From Gammaproteobacteria bacterium (GTDB taxonomy: Bacteria > Pseudomonadota > Gammaproteobacteria > Steroidobacterales > Steroidobacteraceae), in contig PLAH01000095.1 in the NCBI GenBank assembly GCA_003134045.1, positions 1 to 35,944 on the forward strand: DNA of 35,944 nt, read 5' to 3'. The translations under genes and the position numbers were made by a program. The notes below the pieces were generated by a model. That model saw only the letters and a program-made list of their open reading frames with translations. It did no database searches and was not told the DNA's origin. Within the stretch, counting starts at the first letter, position 1. Each line of letters starts with the position of its first letter. Below, one piece after another: positions 15,691-24,693 of the stretch.

Positions 15691-16713
15691 CTAAGGCGGC
15701 AGCACCACGCCGGGCAGGCCGCGGCGGATATCCGCGGAGAAATTCGGGCTGCGATCGGACTCCCTGGCGCGCTCGGTGATGTAGCCGCGCGCCTTGAGTT
15801 CTTCGATCGAATAGTCGTGATTCAGGCCGTGGACGCTGTAGACGTATTCGGGCAGGTAGCCGGACAGCAGCAGGCGATAATCCAGCGGCAGGTGGCCGAC
15901 GATGCGCTTCATCATCTGGTACACGAGCGTGGTGCAATTGACGGTCACGGTGTTGTAGAAGCGGGGCGCGTCGACCAGCGCGTTCGCTTCGCCGACGTAG
16001 CCCAAGAACAGCGAGCGCATGGCCGACAACGGCATGCGCAGCTGATAGAGGTAGTCCTCTTCGCCGCGGATGTTGGTGCGCACGCGGATCACGTCGCGTT
16101 CGTCGGCGGCGATGATGCTGAGCTCGAAGTCCTTGAAGAAACCGCCGATCTCGGAGAACTCCTGGGTTCTCTGCCGCCGAATTTCCACCGAGAACGCGAC
16201 GTACTGGCCGTCGTCGAAGCCGAACGAAATCAACATGTGCGCGATGGCGGGACCCGCCCAGTACGACATGATCATGTCGACCGAACGCAGGCGATCGAGA
16301 TCGTAGCTGCGCGTATCCCAGCGCTGGGTGTAGTCGGTCTTGCCGCGCCAATCGAAGTTGCGCACGTTGTACAGCGTGACTCGATTGCCCTCGATCGTGC
16401 CGGTGGTGATGCGCGCGACATCGTCGGCCCAGACGTGATCGTTGGTCGGCGGCAGCCGGGTCCACCAGATCAACAGGCATGCGAACACGAGGGCAAACAA
16501 CAGGAGTCCCAAGGCGACGCGGACTTGCCACAGGAGCACCAGCATGGCGATCGAGAAGACAGCCCAGGCGACGACCATGGCGGCTTTCGGCGCCGGGCCG
16601 CCGGGCACCTGGTACCACAGTGCGGCGGCACCCCACAGGGCCGGCAGGCCCACCAGCAACGTCGCCATGAGCGCGGCGGAGATGCGAAGGATGCTGGCTG
16701 CCGTCGGGTTCAT
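15691..16713 (-). CDS. DUF4105 membrane-anchored protein
   Basis: This 340-aa protein has three N-terminal hydrophobic segments (to about residue 85: LLVGLPALWGAAALWY, MVVAWAVFSIAMLVLLW, LLFALVFACLLIWW). A DUF4105 (Lnb-like N-terminal periplasmic) domain follows. Diagnostic stretches are WADDVARI, VRNFDWRGKTDYTQRWDTRSYDL, FGFDDGQYVAFSVEIR, FELSIIAADERDVIRVRTN, YLYQLRMPLS, and APRFYNTVTVNCTT with the conserved Cys that resembles a papain-like nucleophile. The molecular function of the family is not established. An open frame continues upstream into uvrA, but the ATG at 16713 begins the first membrane helix. Confidence 0.85.
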   Translation of the reverse strand: MNPTAASILRISAALMATLLVGLPALWGAAALWYQVPGGPAPKAAMVVAWAVFSIAMLVLLWQVRVALGLLLFALVFACLLIWWTRLPPTNDHVWADDVARITTGTIEGNRVTLYNVRNFDWRGKTDYTQRWDTRSYDLDRLRSVDMIMSYWAGPAIAHMLISFGFDDGQYVAFSVEIRRQRTQEFSEIGGFFKDFELSIIAADERDVIRVRTNIRGEEDYLYQLRMPLSAMRSLFLGYVGEANALVDAPRFYNTVTVNCTTLVYQMMKRIVGHLPLDYRLLLSGYLPEYVYSVHGLNHDYSIEELKARGYITERARESDRSPNFSADIRRGLPGVVLPP

Positions 16714-16743
16714 CGTCGCTCGGAGTTGAGGGCTGTCGCATTG

Positions 16744-16844
16744 TGCCGCAATCCGGTGGCGGAGGCCCAGGGACTCGTCGCAGTCCGGAGGCGGAGGTTC
16801 AGGGGGCTCGTGCCGCAACTGGCGGCGGAGGCTCAGGGCACTCC
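16744..16844. repeat. Three imperfect 33-34-bp tandem repeats at the uvrA 3' end
   Basis: Three head-to-tail copies (16744-16777, 16778-16810, 16811-16844) share the pattern TGCCGCA...GGCGGAGGCYCAGGG...CTCG with scattered substitutions. The third copy contains the uvrA stop codon and its last codons; the other two fill most of the gap to the DUF4105 gene. This looks like slipped duplication of the uvrA 3' end. No CRISPR-like spacer structure and no good hairpin is present. Confidence 0.6.
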
Positions 16845-19800
16845 GCGTTCTGCGAGGAACTTTCCCAGGATCCGCGCGGTATGGCTCTGACCGGGCTTGC
16901 GTACGATGCTGTCGGGCATGCCTTGTGCCACGACGCGGCCGCCGCCGGAGCCGCCCTCGGGTCCCAGATCCACGATCCAGTCGGCTTCGGCCATGATGTC
17001 GAGATTGTGTTCGATCACGACGACGGTGTTGCCGGCGTCCACCAGCCGATGCAGCACGGTGACGAGCTTTTCGACGTCGGCCATGTGCAAGCCCACGGTC
17101 GGTTCGTCGAGCACATACAGGGTGTGCTGGCGCTCGCGGCGGGCGATGTCGACGCCGAGGGCGTCGGTGCGCACCTTGGACAATTCGGCCACCAGCTTGA
17201 TGCGCTGGCTCTCGCCGCCCGAGAGCGTGGGGCTGGGCTGACCCAGGCTCAAGTAGCCTAAGCCCACATCGGCAAGCAGGCTCAAGGGGTGCTGCACGCT
17301 GCGCTGGGCCGCGAAGAATTCCAGGGCGTCCTCCACGCTCATCGCGAGGGTTTCGCCGATGCTCTTGCCCTTGAACAGAATCGACAGCGTCTCCTGGTTG
17401 AAGCGCTGCCCGCCGCACACGTCGCACAGCACCTGCACGTCGGGCAGGAAACTCATCTCGATGCGCTGCATTCCCTGCCCTTCGCAGGCCTCGCAGCGGC
17501 CGCCGGCGGTGTTGAAGGAGAAGCGGCTGGCGGTGAAGCCGCGGATGCGTGCGTCGGTGGTTTCCGCATAGAGCCGGCGGATCGAGTCCCAGAATCCGAT
17601 ATAGGTAGCCGGGCAGGAGCGCGGCGTCTTGCCGATGGGCGTCTGGTCGACCTCGAGCACGCGGCTGATGCTCTCCCAGCCCGTGATCGAGCCGCAGCCC
17701 TCGACCATCACCTCGCGCTTCTGTGCACGTTCCGCGCGGGTGGGGCGCGTCAGCAGGCGCTTGAGGTTGCCCAGCAACACGTCGCGCGCCAGCGAGGATT
17801 TCCCCGATCCCGATACGCCGGTGATGACGCTCAAGCGGCCGAGCGGAATGCGCGCGTCGACCTTGCGCAGATTGTGCAAGGTGGCGCCGTCGACTTGGAT
17901 GAAGGGCGTGTCGCGAGCGACGGGGCGGCGGCGGGAGCGCGAGTGCTGATAGGGGGTGGCGAGACTGCGGCCGGTCGCCGAGTTCGCAAGCCGCGCCAGT
18001 TCGGTCGCCGTGCCCTGCGCCACCAACCGGCCGCCGCGCGTCCCCGCGCCGGGACCCAAGTCGATCACATGATCGGCGCGGCGAATGGTGTCTTCATCGT
18101 GTTCGACGACGACCAGCGTATTGCCCTTGGCGCGCAGCCGGTCGAGCGTATCGAGCAGGGCGACGTTGTCGCGCGGATGCAGGCCGATGGTGGGCTCGTC
18201 GAGGACGTAGCAGACGCCTTGCAGATTGGAGCCGAGTTGGGCGGCCAGGCGTATGCGCTGCGCTTCGCCGCCGGACAAGGTGGGTGCCGCGCGATTCAGT
18301 TGCAGGTAGCCCAAGCCCACGTCGCAGAGAAACGTGGTGCGGGCGGCGAGTTCCGCCACCAGATCGCGGGCGATGTCGCGCTCGCGGCCGACCAGCTTGA
18401 CCTTGGACATGGTGGCCTGGAATTCCTGCACCGGCAGGTCGGTCAGCGCCGCGATCGACAGGCCGCGAAACAGCACGTGACGCGCCACGGGATTGAGGCG
18501 CTCGCCCCCGCAATCGAGACAGGCCAAGTCGGCCGAACTTTCGGCCTCGCGCCACTTCGATTCTTCGCCGCTCTGCTCGGCATCGAACTCAGGCATTTGC
18601 AAACCGGTGCCGAAACAGGTCTTGCACCAGCCGTGGCGAGAATTGAACGAAAACAGGCGTGGATCGAGTTCGGGGAAGCCGGTGCCGCAATTGGGGCAGG
18701 CGCGCTTGGTGGAAAATACAGCGGCTGCCGGACCGGCAGCGGGCGACCTGGCGGCGGCCGATGCGTCGACGGTCGATGTCCCGGCGCACCGCGACTTGCG
18801 TGCGGCCGAGTTATCGGCGGGCGACCGACTGCCGGCTTGCGGTTTGTCGGCGCCGGCGGGAGCGACATGCACCACGCCGCGTCCGTGCTCCAAGGCCGTC
18901 TCCAACGCCTCGCGCAATTCCGCTTCGCGGGCGGCATTCACGGTCAGCGTGGACACGGGCAATTCGATGCTGTGCTCGATGAATCGGTCGAGCCGCGGCC
19001 ATTTGGCGGTGGGCAGCAGCGAGCCGTCGACACGCAGTTCCGCATAGCCCTTGCCGCGGGCCCACTTCGCGAGCGCGGTGTAGAGTCCCTTGCGCGCGAC
19101 GATGAGCGGCGCCAGCAGGGTGATCTTCTTGCCGCGGTAGTCCTTGAGGATGCGCGCGGCGATGGCGTCGGCCGATTGCGGCTCGATGGGGGCGTTACAG
19201 GCCGGACAGTATTGCGTGCCCAGCTTGACGTACAGCAGGCGCAGGAAATGGTAGATCTCGGTGAGCGTGGCCACCGTGCTCTTGCGGCCGCCGCGGCTGG
19301 TCCGTTGTTCGATCGCCACGGTCGGCGGGATGCCGAAGATGGCGTCCACGTCGGGGCGCGATGCGGGCTGCACGAACTGGCGGGCATAGGCGTTGAGCGA
19401 CTCGAGATAGCGCCGCTGCCCTTCGGCGAACAGGATATCGAATGCCAGGCTGCTCTTGCCGCTGCCCGAGACGCCGGTCACCACGGTGAACTGATTGCGT
19501 TGCAGGTCGACGTCGACGTTCTTGAGGTTGTGCTCGCGGGCGCCGCGGATTTGGATGGCGTTGGGCGCTGCCGCACGGTGCGAGAGGCGCTCCGCGTCCT
19601 CGACGCCGGCGGCGAAGGCCGCGGGATGCTCGGCCTCGATCAGCGCCCTTCCGGTGTGCGAGGCGCGCACACGCATGACATCCGCCGGTGTGCCGACGCA
19701 CACCACCGCGCCGCCGCCATCGCCGCCCTCAGGGCCTAAGTCGACGATCCAGTCGGCGGCGCGCACCACATCCAAATTGTGCTCGATCACCAGCAGCGAG

Positions 19801-22775
19801 TGACCCGCGTCGATCAACTGCCGAAACGCTTTGAGGAGCTTGGCCACGTCGTCGAAATGTAGGCCGGTGGTGGGCTCATCGAAGAGGAAGAGAGAGCCCC
19901 GGTGCACAGCGTCGGCGGCGCCATTCGCGAGGCTGGTCGCGGAATGGTTGCCGTCGGCGGCAGACGCACCATGCTGGGCTGCAACCCCCTTGAGGACGCC
20001 GGCCGTCTTCGCTTGGGCGCGATCGTCTTTACGCTTCGCGGCCTGCTCGCGCACGGCGTTGTCGGCGAGATGGCCGGCGAGTTTCAAGCGTTGTGCTTCG
20101 CCGCCGGACAGCGTCGGCACGGGTTGGCCGAGGCGCAGGTAATCCAGGCCGACATCGGCGAGCGGCGCCAGGCGCACACCCACTTCGGAGTCGGCGGCAA
20201 AGAACTCGAGCGCCTCCGAGACGGTGAGGTCGAGTACGTCGGCGATGCTCTTCGGCGGGAAGCCGGGACGCGCGAGCTCAACCTCGAGGATTTCCGCCCG
20301 ATAGCGCCTGCCATCGCAATCGGGACAGCGCAGGTACACATCCGACAGGAACTGCATCTCGACGTGCTCGAAGCCGTTGCCGCCGCAGGCGGGGCAGCGG
20401 CCGTTGCCGGAGTTGAAACTGAACGTGCCGGCGGTGTACTTGCGTTCCTGGGCCTGCGGCAATTTGGCGAACAGGTTGCGGATGGCATCGAAGGCGCCGA
20501 CGTAGCTGGCGGGATTCGAGCGGGTGGTGCGGCCGATGCGGCTCTGATCGACCATGATGACGTCATCGATGAGATCGGCGCCGTCGAGGGCGCGGTGGGC
20601 GCCGGGGTTTTCGGTGGGTTTGCCCTTGGCGCGCAGCAGGGCGGGATAGAGCACATCGTGGACCAGGGTGGATTTGCCGGAGCCGCTGACGCCGGTGACG
20701 CACACGAGGCGCTGCAGCGGGATCTCGACGTCGATGTTCTTGAGGTTGTGCTCGGTGGCGCCGTCGAGGCGCAAGCGCCCGGCCGGTGGGCGCTTCGCGG
20801 CCCCGCTGCCTGTAGGCTGGCGCGCCAGGGGCAGTTCGACGCGCTTGCGGCGGAACAGATAGTCGGCGGTGAGCGAGCCCTTGGCGCGGGCGAGTTCCGC
20901 CACCGGTCCGTAGAAAACGATTTCGCCGCCGTGCTCGCCCGGGCCGGGCCCGATGTCGAGCACGCGATCCGCGGCCTGCATCACCTTCGGGTCGTGTTCG
21001 ACCACCACCAGCGTGTTGCCGGCATCGCGCAGGCGCTGCATGACGCCGACGATGCGGCCGATGTCTCGCGGGTGCAGGCCGATGGACGGCTCATCCAGCA
21101 CGAACAGCGTACCGACCAGGGACGTGCCGAGCGCGGTGGTGAGGTTGATGCGCTGTACTTCGCCGCCGGAGAGCGTGCGCGACTGGCGATCGAGATCGAG
21201 GTAGCCCAAGCCCACGTCGGTGAGATATTTCAAGCGCGCGCGGATTTCACGCAGCAGCAAGTCGGTGGCATCGTCGAGCGGCGCGGGCAGTGCGAGGGTG
21301 GCGAAGAATTGCAGGCATCTGTCGATCGGGAGCAGCATCAACTCGCGAATATTGAGTCCGGCGCTGCCCGTTCGCCGGTCGCCGATGCGCCAGAGCAACG
21401 CGTCGGGCTTCAGGCGGGCGCCGTGGCAGGCGCTGCATTCGGTGTACGAGCGATATCTCGAGAGCAGCACACGAATGTGCATCTTGTAGGCTTTGGTCTC
21501 GAGCCACGCGAAGAAGCGTTTGACGCCGTACCAGACATTTTTGGTCCATTCGCCGTCGCCGTCGAGCACCCAGGCGCGCTCGGCGGCGTTGAGATCGCGC
21601 CACGGGGTGTCGATGGGAATGCCGCGCTTGCGCGCGAATCGCAACAGATCGGCCTGGCTCTCCTTGTACGACTCGGTTTGCCATGGCTTGATGGCGCCGG
21701 CGCGCAGCGATAGGGAGGTGTCGGGTATCACGAGGCCATAGTCGACGCCGATGCTGCGTCCGAAGCCGCGGCACACCTCGCACGCGCCCAGGGGCGAGTT
21801 GAAACTGAACGTGCTCGGATGGGGGTCCTTGTAGCTGATGTCGCAGTCCGGGCAATGCAGCGCCGTCGAGAAACGCCACGGCGGGCCGGCATCGCCGCCG
21901 GGAACTGCGTCGCCGGTGCGCGAGGCGTTGCCGGTGGTGGCCGTGTTGCCGGTGGTGGCCGTGTTGCCGGCGGGGGTCGTGCTGACGTTGGCCGCGGCTT
22001 TGGCGGTGGGGGCTGCTTTAGCGACGCGGGTCGCGGCGCCGGTTGCGACGGCGCTGTCGTCCGCAGTGACCTCGCGCTGCGGATAGACGTCCAGCCGACC
22101 CTGGCCGACTTTGAGCGCGGCCTCGATGGCGTCGCCAGCGCGGGCCGGATCGACGCCGGACCAGCGAAAGCGGTCCTGAATGACTTGCAGCGTATCGCCG
22201 TGCTGCTCGTGCACGCGGGTGTAGCCCTGGGCCGAGAGCAGCGCCTTGATCTCGGCTTCGGTGAAATTCTTCGGCACCGTGATCGGGAACGTGAGGACCA
22301 GTCGGGGGTCGCCGCTGTCGCGGGCGCGCTGCTCGAGCGATGCGCGGACGGACTCGGGCGTGTCGCGACGCACGATGTGACCGCAGCCGCGGCAGTGCAG
22401 AACGCCGGCGCGGGCGAACAGCAGTTTCAGATGATCGTTGAGCTCGGTCATCGTGCCGACGGTGGAGCGCGAGGTGCGCACGGGATTGGTCTGATCGATG
22501 GCGATGGCCGGCGGGATACCGTCGATGCGGTCCACCAGCGGCTTGTCCATGCGATCGAGGAATTGCCGGGCGTACGGCGAGAAAGTCTCGACGTAGCGGC
22601 GCTGACCTTCGGCGTACAGCGTATCGAACACCAACGAGGACTTTCCCGAGCCGCTGACGCCGGTCACGACGATCAGTTCGTTGAGCGGCAGATCCAGGTC
22701 GAGATTCTTGAGATTGTGCTGACGCGCGCCCCGGATGCGGATGGCATCCGAGCGTGGCGGATCTAGGGGAGGCAT
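16833..22775 (-). CDS. uvrA: Double-length UvrA (tandem fusion of two UvrA proteins)
   Basis: UvrA is the damage-sensing ATPase of nucleotide excision repair. A normal UvrA has about 940 residues and two ATPase modules; this one has 1980 residues and four. Walker A GVSGSGKS occurs near residues 39, 694, 1100 and 1652, and LSGGE signatures near 535, 888, 1499 and 1850. All four Walker B motifs are intact (LDEPSIGLHPRD, FDEPTTGLHFDD, LDEPTIGLHPRD, LDEPTVGLHMAD). Copy 1 spans about 1-1060 and copy 2 about 1066-1980. Each keeps its Cys-x-x-Cys zinc modules and the glycine-rich C-terminal type finger. Low-complexity Ala/Thr/Gly/Asn inserts interrupt both insertion domains. Similar fused UvrA proteins occur in some proteobacteria alongside a normal uvrA; whether one exists here cannot be seen. 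Confidence 0.93.
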   Translation of the reverse strand: MPPLDPPRSDAIRIRGARQHNLKNLDLDLPLNELIVVTGVSGSGKSSLVFDTLYAEGQRRYVETFSPYARQFLDRMDKPLVDRIDGIPPAIAIDQTNPVRTSRSTVGTMTELNDHLKLLFARAGVLHCRGCGHIVRRDTPESVRASLEQRARDSGDPRLVLTFPITVPKNFTEAEIKALLSAQGYTRVHEQHGDTLQVIQDRFRWSGVDPARAGDAIEAALKVGQGRLDVYPQREVTADDSAVATGAATRVAKAAPTAKAAANVSTTPAGNTATTGNTATTGNASRTGDAVPGGDAGPPWRFSTALHCPDCDISYKDPHPSTFSFNSPLGACEVCRGFGRSIGVDYGLVIPDTSLSLRAGAIKPWQTESYKESQADLLRFARKRGIPIDTPWRDLNAAERAWVLDGDGEWTKNVWYGVKRFFAWLETKAYKMHIRVLLSRYRSYTECSACHGARLKPDALLWRIGDRRTGSAGLNIRELMLLPIDRCLQFFATLALPAPLDDATDLLLREIRARLKYLTDVGLGYLDLDRQSRTLSGGEVQRINLTTALGTSLVGTLFVLDEPSIGLHPRDIGRIVGVMQRLRDAGNTLVVVEHDPKVMQAADRVLDIGPGPGEHGGEIVFYGPVAELARAKGSLTADYLFRRKRVELPLARQPTGSGAAKRPPAGRLRLDGATEHNLKNIDVEIPLQRLVCVTGVSGSGKSTLVHDVLYPALLRAKGKPTENPGAHRALDGADLIDDVIMVDQSRIGRTTRSNPASYVGAFDAIRNLFAKLPQAQERKYTAGTFSFNSGNGRCPACGGNGFEHVEMQFLSDVYLRCPDCDGRRYRAEILEVELARPGFPPKSIADVLDLTVSEALEFFAADSEVGVRLAPLADVGLDYLRLGQPVPTLSGGEAQRLKLAGHLADNAVREQAAKRKDDRAQAKTAGVLKGVAAQHGASAADGNHSATSLANGAADAVHRGSLFLFDEPTTGLHFDDVAKLLKAFRQLIDAGHSLLVIEHNLDVVRAADWIVDLGPEGGDGGGAVVCVGTPADVMRVRASHTGRALIEAEHPAAFAAGVEDAERLSHRAAAPNAIQIRGAREHNLKNVDVDLQRNQFTVVTGVSGSGKSSLAFDILFAEGQRRYLESLNAYARQFVQPASRPDVDAIFGIPPTVAIEQRTSRGGRKSTVATLTEIYHFLRLLYVKLGTQYCPACNAPIEPQSADAIAARILKDYRGKKITLLAPLIVARKGLYTALAKWARGKGYAELRVDGSLLPTAKWPRLDRFIEHSIELPVSTLTVNAAREAELREALETALEHGRGVVHVAPAGADKPQAGSRSPADNSAARKSRCAGTSTVDASAAARSPAAGPAAAVFSTKRACPNCGTGFPELDPRLFSFNSRHGWCKTCFGTGLQMPEFDAEQSGEESKWREAESSADLACLDCGGERLNPVARHVLFRGLSIAALTDLPVQEFQATMSKVKLVGRERDIARDLVAELAARTTFLCDVGLGYLQLNRAAPTLSGGEAQRIRLAAQLGSNLQGVCYVLDEPTIGLHPRDNVALLDTLDRLRAKGNTLVVVEHDEDTIRRADHVIDLGPGAGTRGGRLVAQGTATELARLANSATGRSLATPYQHSRSRRRPVARDTPFIQVDGATLHNLRKVDARIPLGRLSVITGVSGSGKSSLARDVLLGNLKRLLTRPTRAERAQKREVMVEGCGSITGWESISRVLEVDQTPIGKTPRSCPATYIGFWDSIRRLYAETTDARIRGFTASRFSFNTAGGRCEACEGQGMQRIEMSFLPDVQVLCDVCGGQRFNQETLSILFKGKSIGETLAMSVEDALEFFAAQRSVQHPLSLLADVGLGYLSLGQPSPTLSGGESQRIKLVAELSKVRTDALGVDIARRERQHTLYVLDEPTVGLHMADVEKLVTVLHRLVDAGNTVVVIEHNLDIMAEADWIVDLGPEGGSGGGRVVAQGMPDSIVRKPGQSHTARILGKFLAERGVP
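21927..21970 (-). repeat. 18-bp tandem repeat in the first uvrA copy
   Basis: Two full copies and a partial third copy of an 18-bp unit (plus strand GTTGCCGGTGGTGGCCGT) encode a short Gly-Asn-Thr-Ala-Thr-Thr repeat. They lie in a low-complexity insert at about residues 268-285 of UvrA. The repeat keeps frame and is likely a flexible surface loop prone to slippage. Confidence 0.75.
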
Positions 22776-22851
22776 CCCGCCATTTTACAGGCGCTTCCCG
22801 GCAAAGCCCACCGCGACTTTCGGGAAAGGCTCGCAGGAACAGTCTGTACAA

Positions 22852-23127
22852 CTAGCGGCCGGCGAATTGCTCCATCATGAGGCCGGTGCCGCCGCGCGTG
22901 ACATGCGCGACGATGGCCGTACGGCGGTGGATTTTGGTCACCAACCCTAAGTTGATGGCGAAGGCGAGCTGGACTTGCTGACCCTTGCGCAGGCCCAGAT
23001 TTTCGGTCTCGACGAACACGCCATTGGCGCTCAGGTTCTTCGCCCGGCAGATGCGGCTCTTACGTCCCGACATGACCACATATACGGTCGTCCGCGCTCT
23101 GTGGCGGGTGTGTAAGCGGCGCTCCAT
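22852..23127 (-). CDS. Single-domain PilZ (c-di-GMP-binding) protein
   Basis: This 91-aa protein consists of one PilZ domain. The N-terminal arginine motif (ERRLHTRHRAR) and the N-x-S-x-x-G motif (NLSANGVFVE) that together bind cyclic di-GMP are both present, and the remaining beta-barrel strands (QQVQLAFAI, VTKIHRRTAIVAHV) are recognisable. Stand-alone PilZ proteins act as adaptors in motility, pili or exopolysaccharide control; the partner here is unknown. AAGGGA precedes the ATG at 23127 at good spacing, so the longer open frame to 23214 is not used. It lies 76 bp upstream of uvrA on the same strand. Confidence 0.88.
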   Translation of the reverse strand: MERRLHTRHRARTTVYVVMSGRKSRICRAKNLSANGVFVETENLGLRKGQQVQLAFAINLGLVTKIHRRTAIVAHVTRGGTGLMMEQFAGR

Positions 23128-23407
23128 CGTGTTCCCTTTTTGCGGTTCGTTGTCGGGCGCCGCCATTATGCACACGGCTTTCCGCTTAGCGAAGGGTTCG
23201 CAAAAATTTTTCAAGTTATGTCAAAGATTTCAATATATTACGTCTAACCGAGGCATCAATAATGCAATCGCGGCCGGTCAGCGGACAATAATTGGGCGCA
23301 GAAAATGCCATTAATTGCGCAAGTCGGGTCGATCGACGCGGAGCGCCATGACACCGCTTCCGTCCGCCCGCATAGGCAGCAGCGGGAACCGCCGTTAGAC
23401 TTCGCGC
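23128..23407. other. AT-rich divergent gap between the PilZ gene and csaA
   Basis: A 280-bp gap in which 23200-23310 is visibly AT-rich compared with its surroundings (runs such as AAAAATTTTTC and CAATATATTA). It probably holds the promoters of both divergent genes. A TTGACA lies on the minus strand at about 23217-23222, but I see no convincing -10 at the right spacing. Confidence 0.4.
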
Positions 23408-23779
23408 ATGCACCTGCTCCACGACCCTAAGGCGCCGCCGGCGCCGCTCATCCAGTTCGATCAGTTCCTGGCCGTCGACATCCGCGTCGGCACCATCCTC
23501 GCAGCCGACCTGTTTCCGGAGGCGCGCAAGCCGGCACTCAAGCTGCGCATCGACTTCGGAGCGGGCATCGGGGTGAAGCAGTCGAGTGCGCAGATCACGC
23601 GTCATTACACGCCGGAGTCGCTCATCGGGCGGCAGGTCGCGGCGGTGGTCAATTTCCCGCCGCGCCAGATCGGCAAGTTCATGTCCGAAGTATTGACGTT
23701 GGGCTTTCCCGACGAGCAGGGTGAGGTCGTGCTGTTCGAGCCCGATGAAGCCGTGCCCAATGGGGCCCGGCTGTTCTGA
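23408..23779 (+). CDS. csaA: CsaA-like tRNA-binding-domain protein
   Basis: This 123-aa protein consists of one EMAP/CsaA-type OB-fold tRNA-binding domain. It follows Bacillus CsaA closely: FLAVDIRVGTILAA, FPEARKPALKLRIDFG, IGVKQSSAQITRHYTPE, LIGRQVAAVVNFPPRQIG, FMSEVLTLGF and EVVLFEPDEAVPNGARLF. CsaA was described as a secretion-related chaperone, and the domain binds tRNA-like structures; the cellular role in proteobacteria is unclear. No strong ribosome site precedes this ATG. It stands alone, divergent from the PilZ gene. Confidence 0.93.
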   Translation: MHLLHDPKAPPAPLIQFDQFLAVDIRVGTILAADLFPEARKPALKLRIDFGAGIGVKQSSAQITRHYTPESLIGRQVAAVVNFPPRQIGKFMSEVLTLGFPDEQGEVVLFEPDEAVPNGARLF

Positions 23780-23919
23780 GGCGGTTTGATGGGCGACGAC
23801 GCGTTTCGCAACCGAGACTTCCTTCCGTCAAGTGACCGCGTTTGGCCGCCTGCCGCCGCCGTATCCGCTCCACCGGTGGCGTCGGCTTTCCCAAAAAGCT
23901 GTCCCGCTATCAAGTTCTC

Positions 23920-24291
23920 TCAGGTCTGCGAAGAATGGTGCGGCAGACTCATTTTTATCGGTTGCCGATTCGCAAGTTCGATGATCTGCCGAAACGAGAG
24001 GCCGTCGATTTCGGCGCGAATGGTTTGTGGTCCGATTCCCGTGGCAAGGAGAGTCGGGGGAACTTCTGTAAAACTCTTATATTTGCCCAGCGCAATGGGG
24101 AGTATCGCCAGGTCCAGCTGCGATTGCTGCTGCCGCGTCAGGCTACTATGGAGTCGATCCCAGCTAGCCTGAAAGGCCTCCGGCGTTGATCCGTCAATCC
24201 TAAATATCGCTATCTCGGGCGTATGGGCACACGCGGTGAAAATCGCTACGGCAAAAAACAAAACAGCTGAACGATGGGCGCTTTGCCACAT
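23920..24291 (-). CDS. Small lipoprotein, DUF6694-like
   Basis: This 123-aa protein has a signal sequence ending in a lipobox-like FTAC, so it is likely lipid-anchored. The mature part has a pattern seen in the DUF6694-type lipoproteins: FRIDGSTPEAFQASWDRLHS, a stretch of leucine-rich helix (LTRQQQSQLDLAILPIAL), then IRAEIDGLSFRQIIELA, where a gene-specific Asp-Gly-Leu/Lys-x-x-x-I-I motif is expected. The family function is unknown. GGAG lies seven bases before the ATG. It marks the end of the typical high-GC DNA, with the composition falling just upstream of its start. The family name is from memory of the pattern only. Confidence 0.65.
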   Translation of the reverse strand: MWQSAHRSAVLFFAVAIFTACAHTPEIAIFRIDGSTPEAFQASWDRLHSSLTRQQQSQLDLAILPIALGKYKSFTEVPPTLLATGIGPQTIRAEIDGLSFRQIIELANRQPIKMSLPHHSSQT

Positions 24292-24452
24292 GGTGCACTC
24301 CGTTGCAATGACCGAACCTGGTCATTAAGCATAACTCATTCCTGATGTGCTCGGTTAAAGTCGTGCTTGCGTGGCTTAATTTCAAAGAGAGTCCGCGCAT
24401 TTCACCCACTGCCTCAAATCGACCCCAGGCCGACCGTGGTCAATGTCGCTAA

Positions 24453-24586
24453 CTGGAAGCTCAATTCAAAGCAGATGCATTGGCGGCCCGCGAGCAGGCG
24501 GGCCCGTGTCCGGGTTGCCCAAGGCGAAGCAGAAGATGGTCATCGAGATGCTCGATGGCGTGCTCGCGCAGCAAGGTTGCAGCTAA
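24453..24586 (+). pseudogene. Frameshifted C-terminal remnant of a probable HTH-type regulator
   Basis: Two overlapping frames read like one protein end. First comes LEAQFKADALAAREQAG, then, after a one-base shift, GLPKAKQKMVIEMLDGV followed by a short tail and TAA at 24584-24586. The second part resembles the C-terminal helix of many XRE-family regulators. No start codon or DNA-binding domain remains upstream. Codon use is high-GC, unlike the marR gene that follows. The identification is tentative. Confidence 0.35.
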
Positions 24587-24693
24587 TCGGCTTGGGTGTT
24601 GCTGTAAAATGCTCGCGCAATCAACGCTCCTGCGGCCGCGTATGCAAATGAATGTTCGTAGCCAAGAAGAAGCATCGGAACTGGGCATCGACT

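Noticed and set aside
15687..15706. Hairpin GGTGCT-N8-AGCACC between hpaI and the DUF4105 gene as a terminator
   Set aside because: No T-run on either strand, and half of it lies inside the DUF4105 coding sequence; likely chance.
16744..16844. Tandem 34-bp repeats as a CRISPR array
   Set aside because: The copies are contiguous with no spacers between them, are imperfect and include coding sequence of uvrA.
17289..19739. Very long open frame (816 codons) on the plus strand opposite uvrA, with similar ones at 19902-21713 and 21819-22766
   Set aside because: They are antisense shadows of high-GC codons in uvrA. The products are His/Arg/Ala-rich with no family resemblance, while the uvrA frame has all its motifs.
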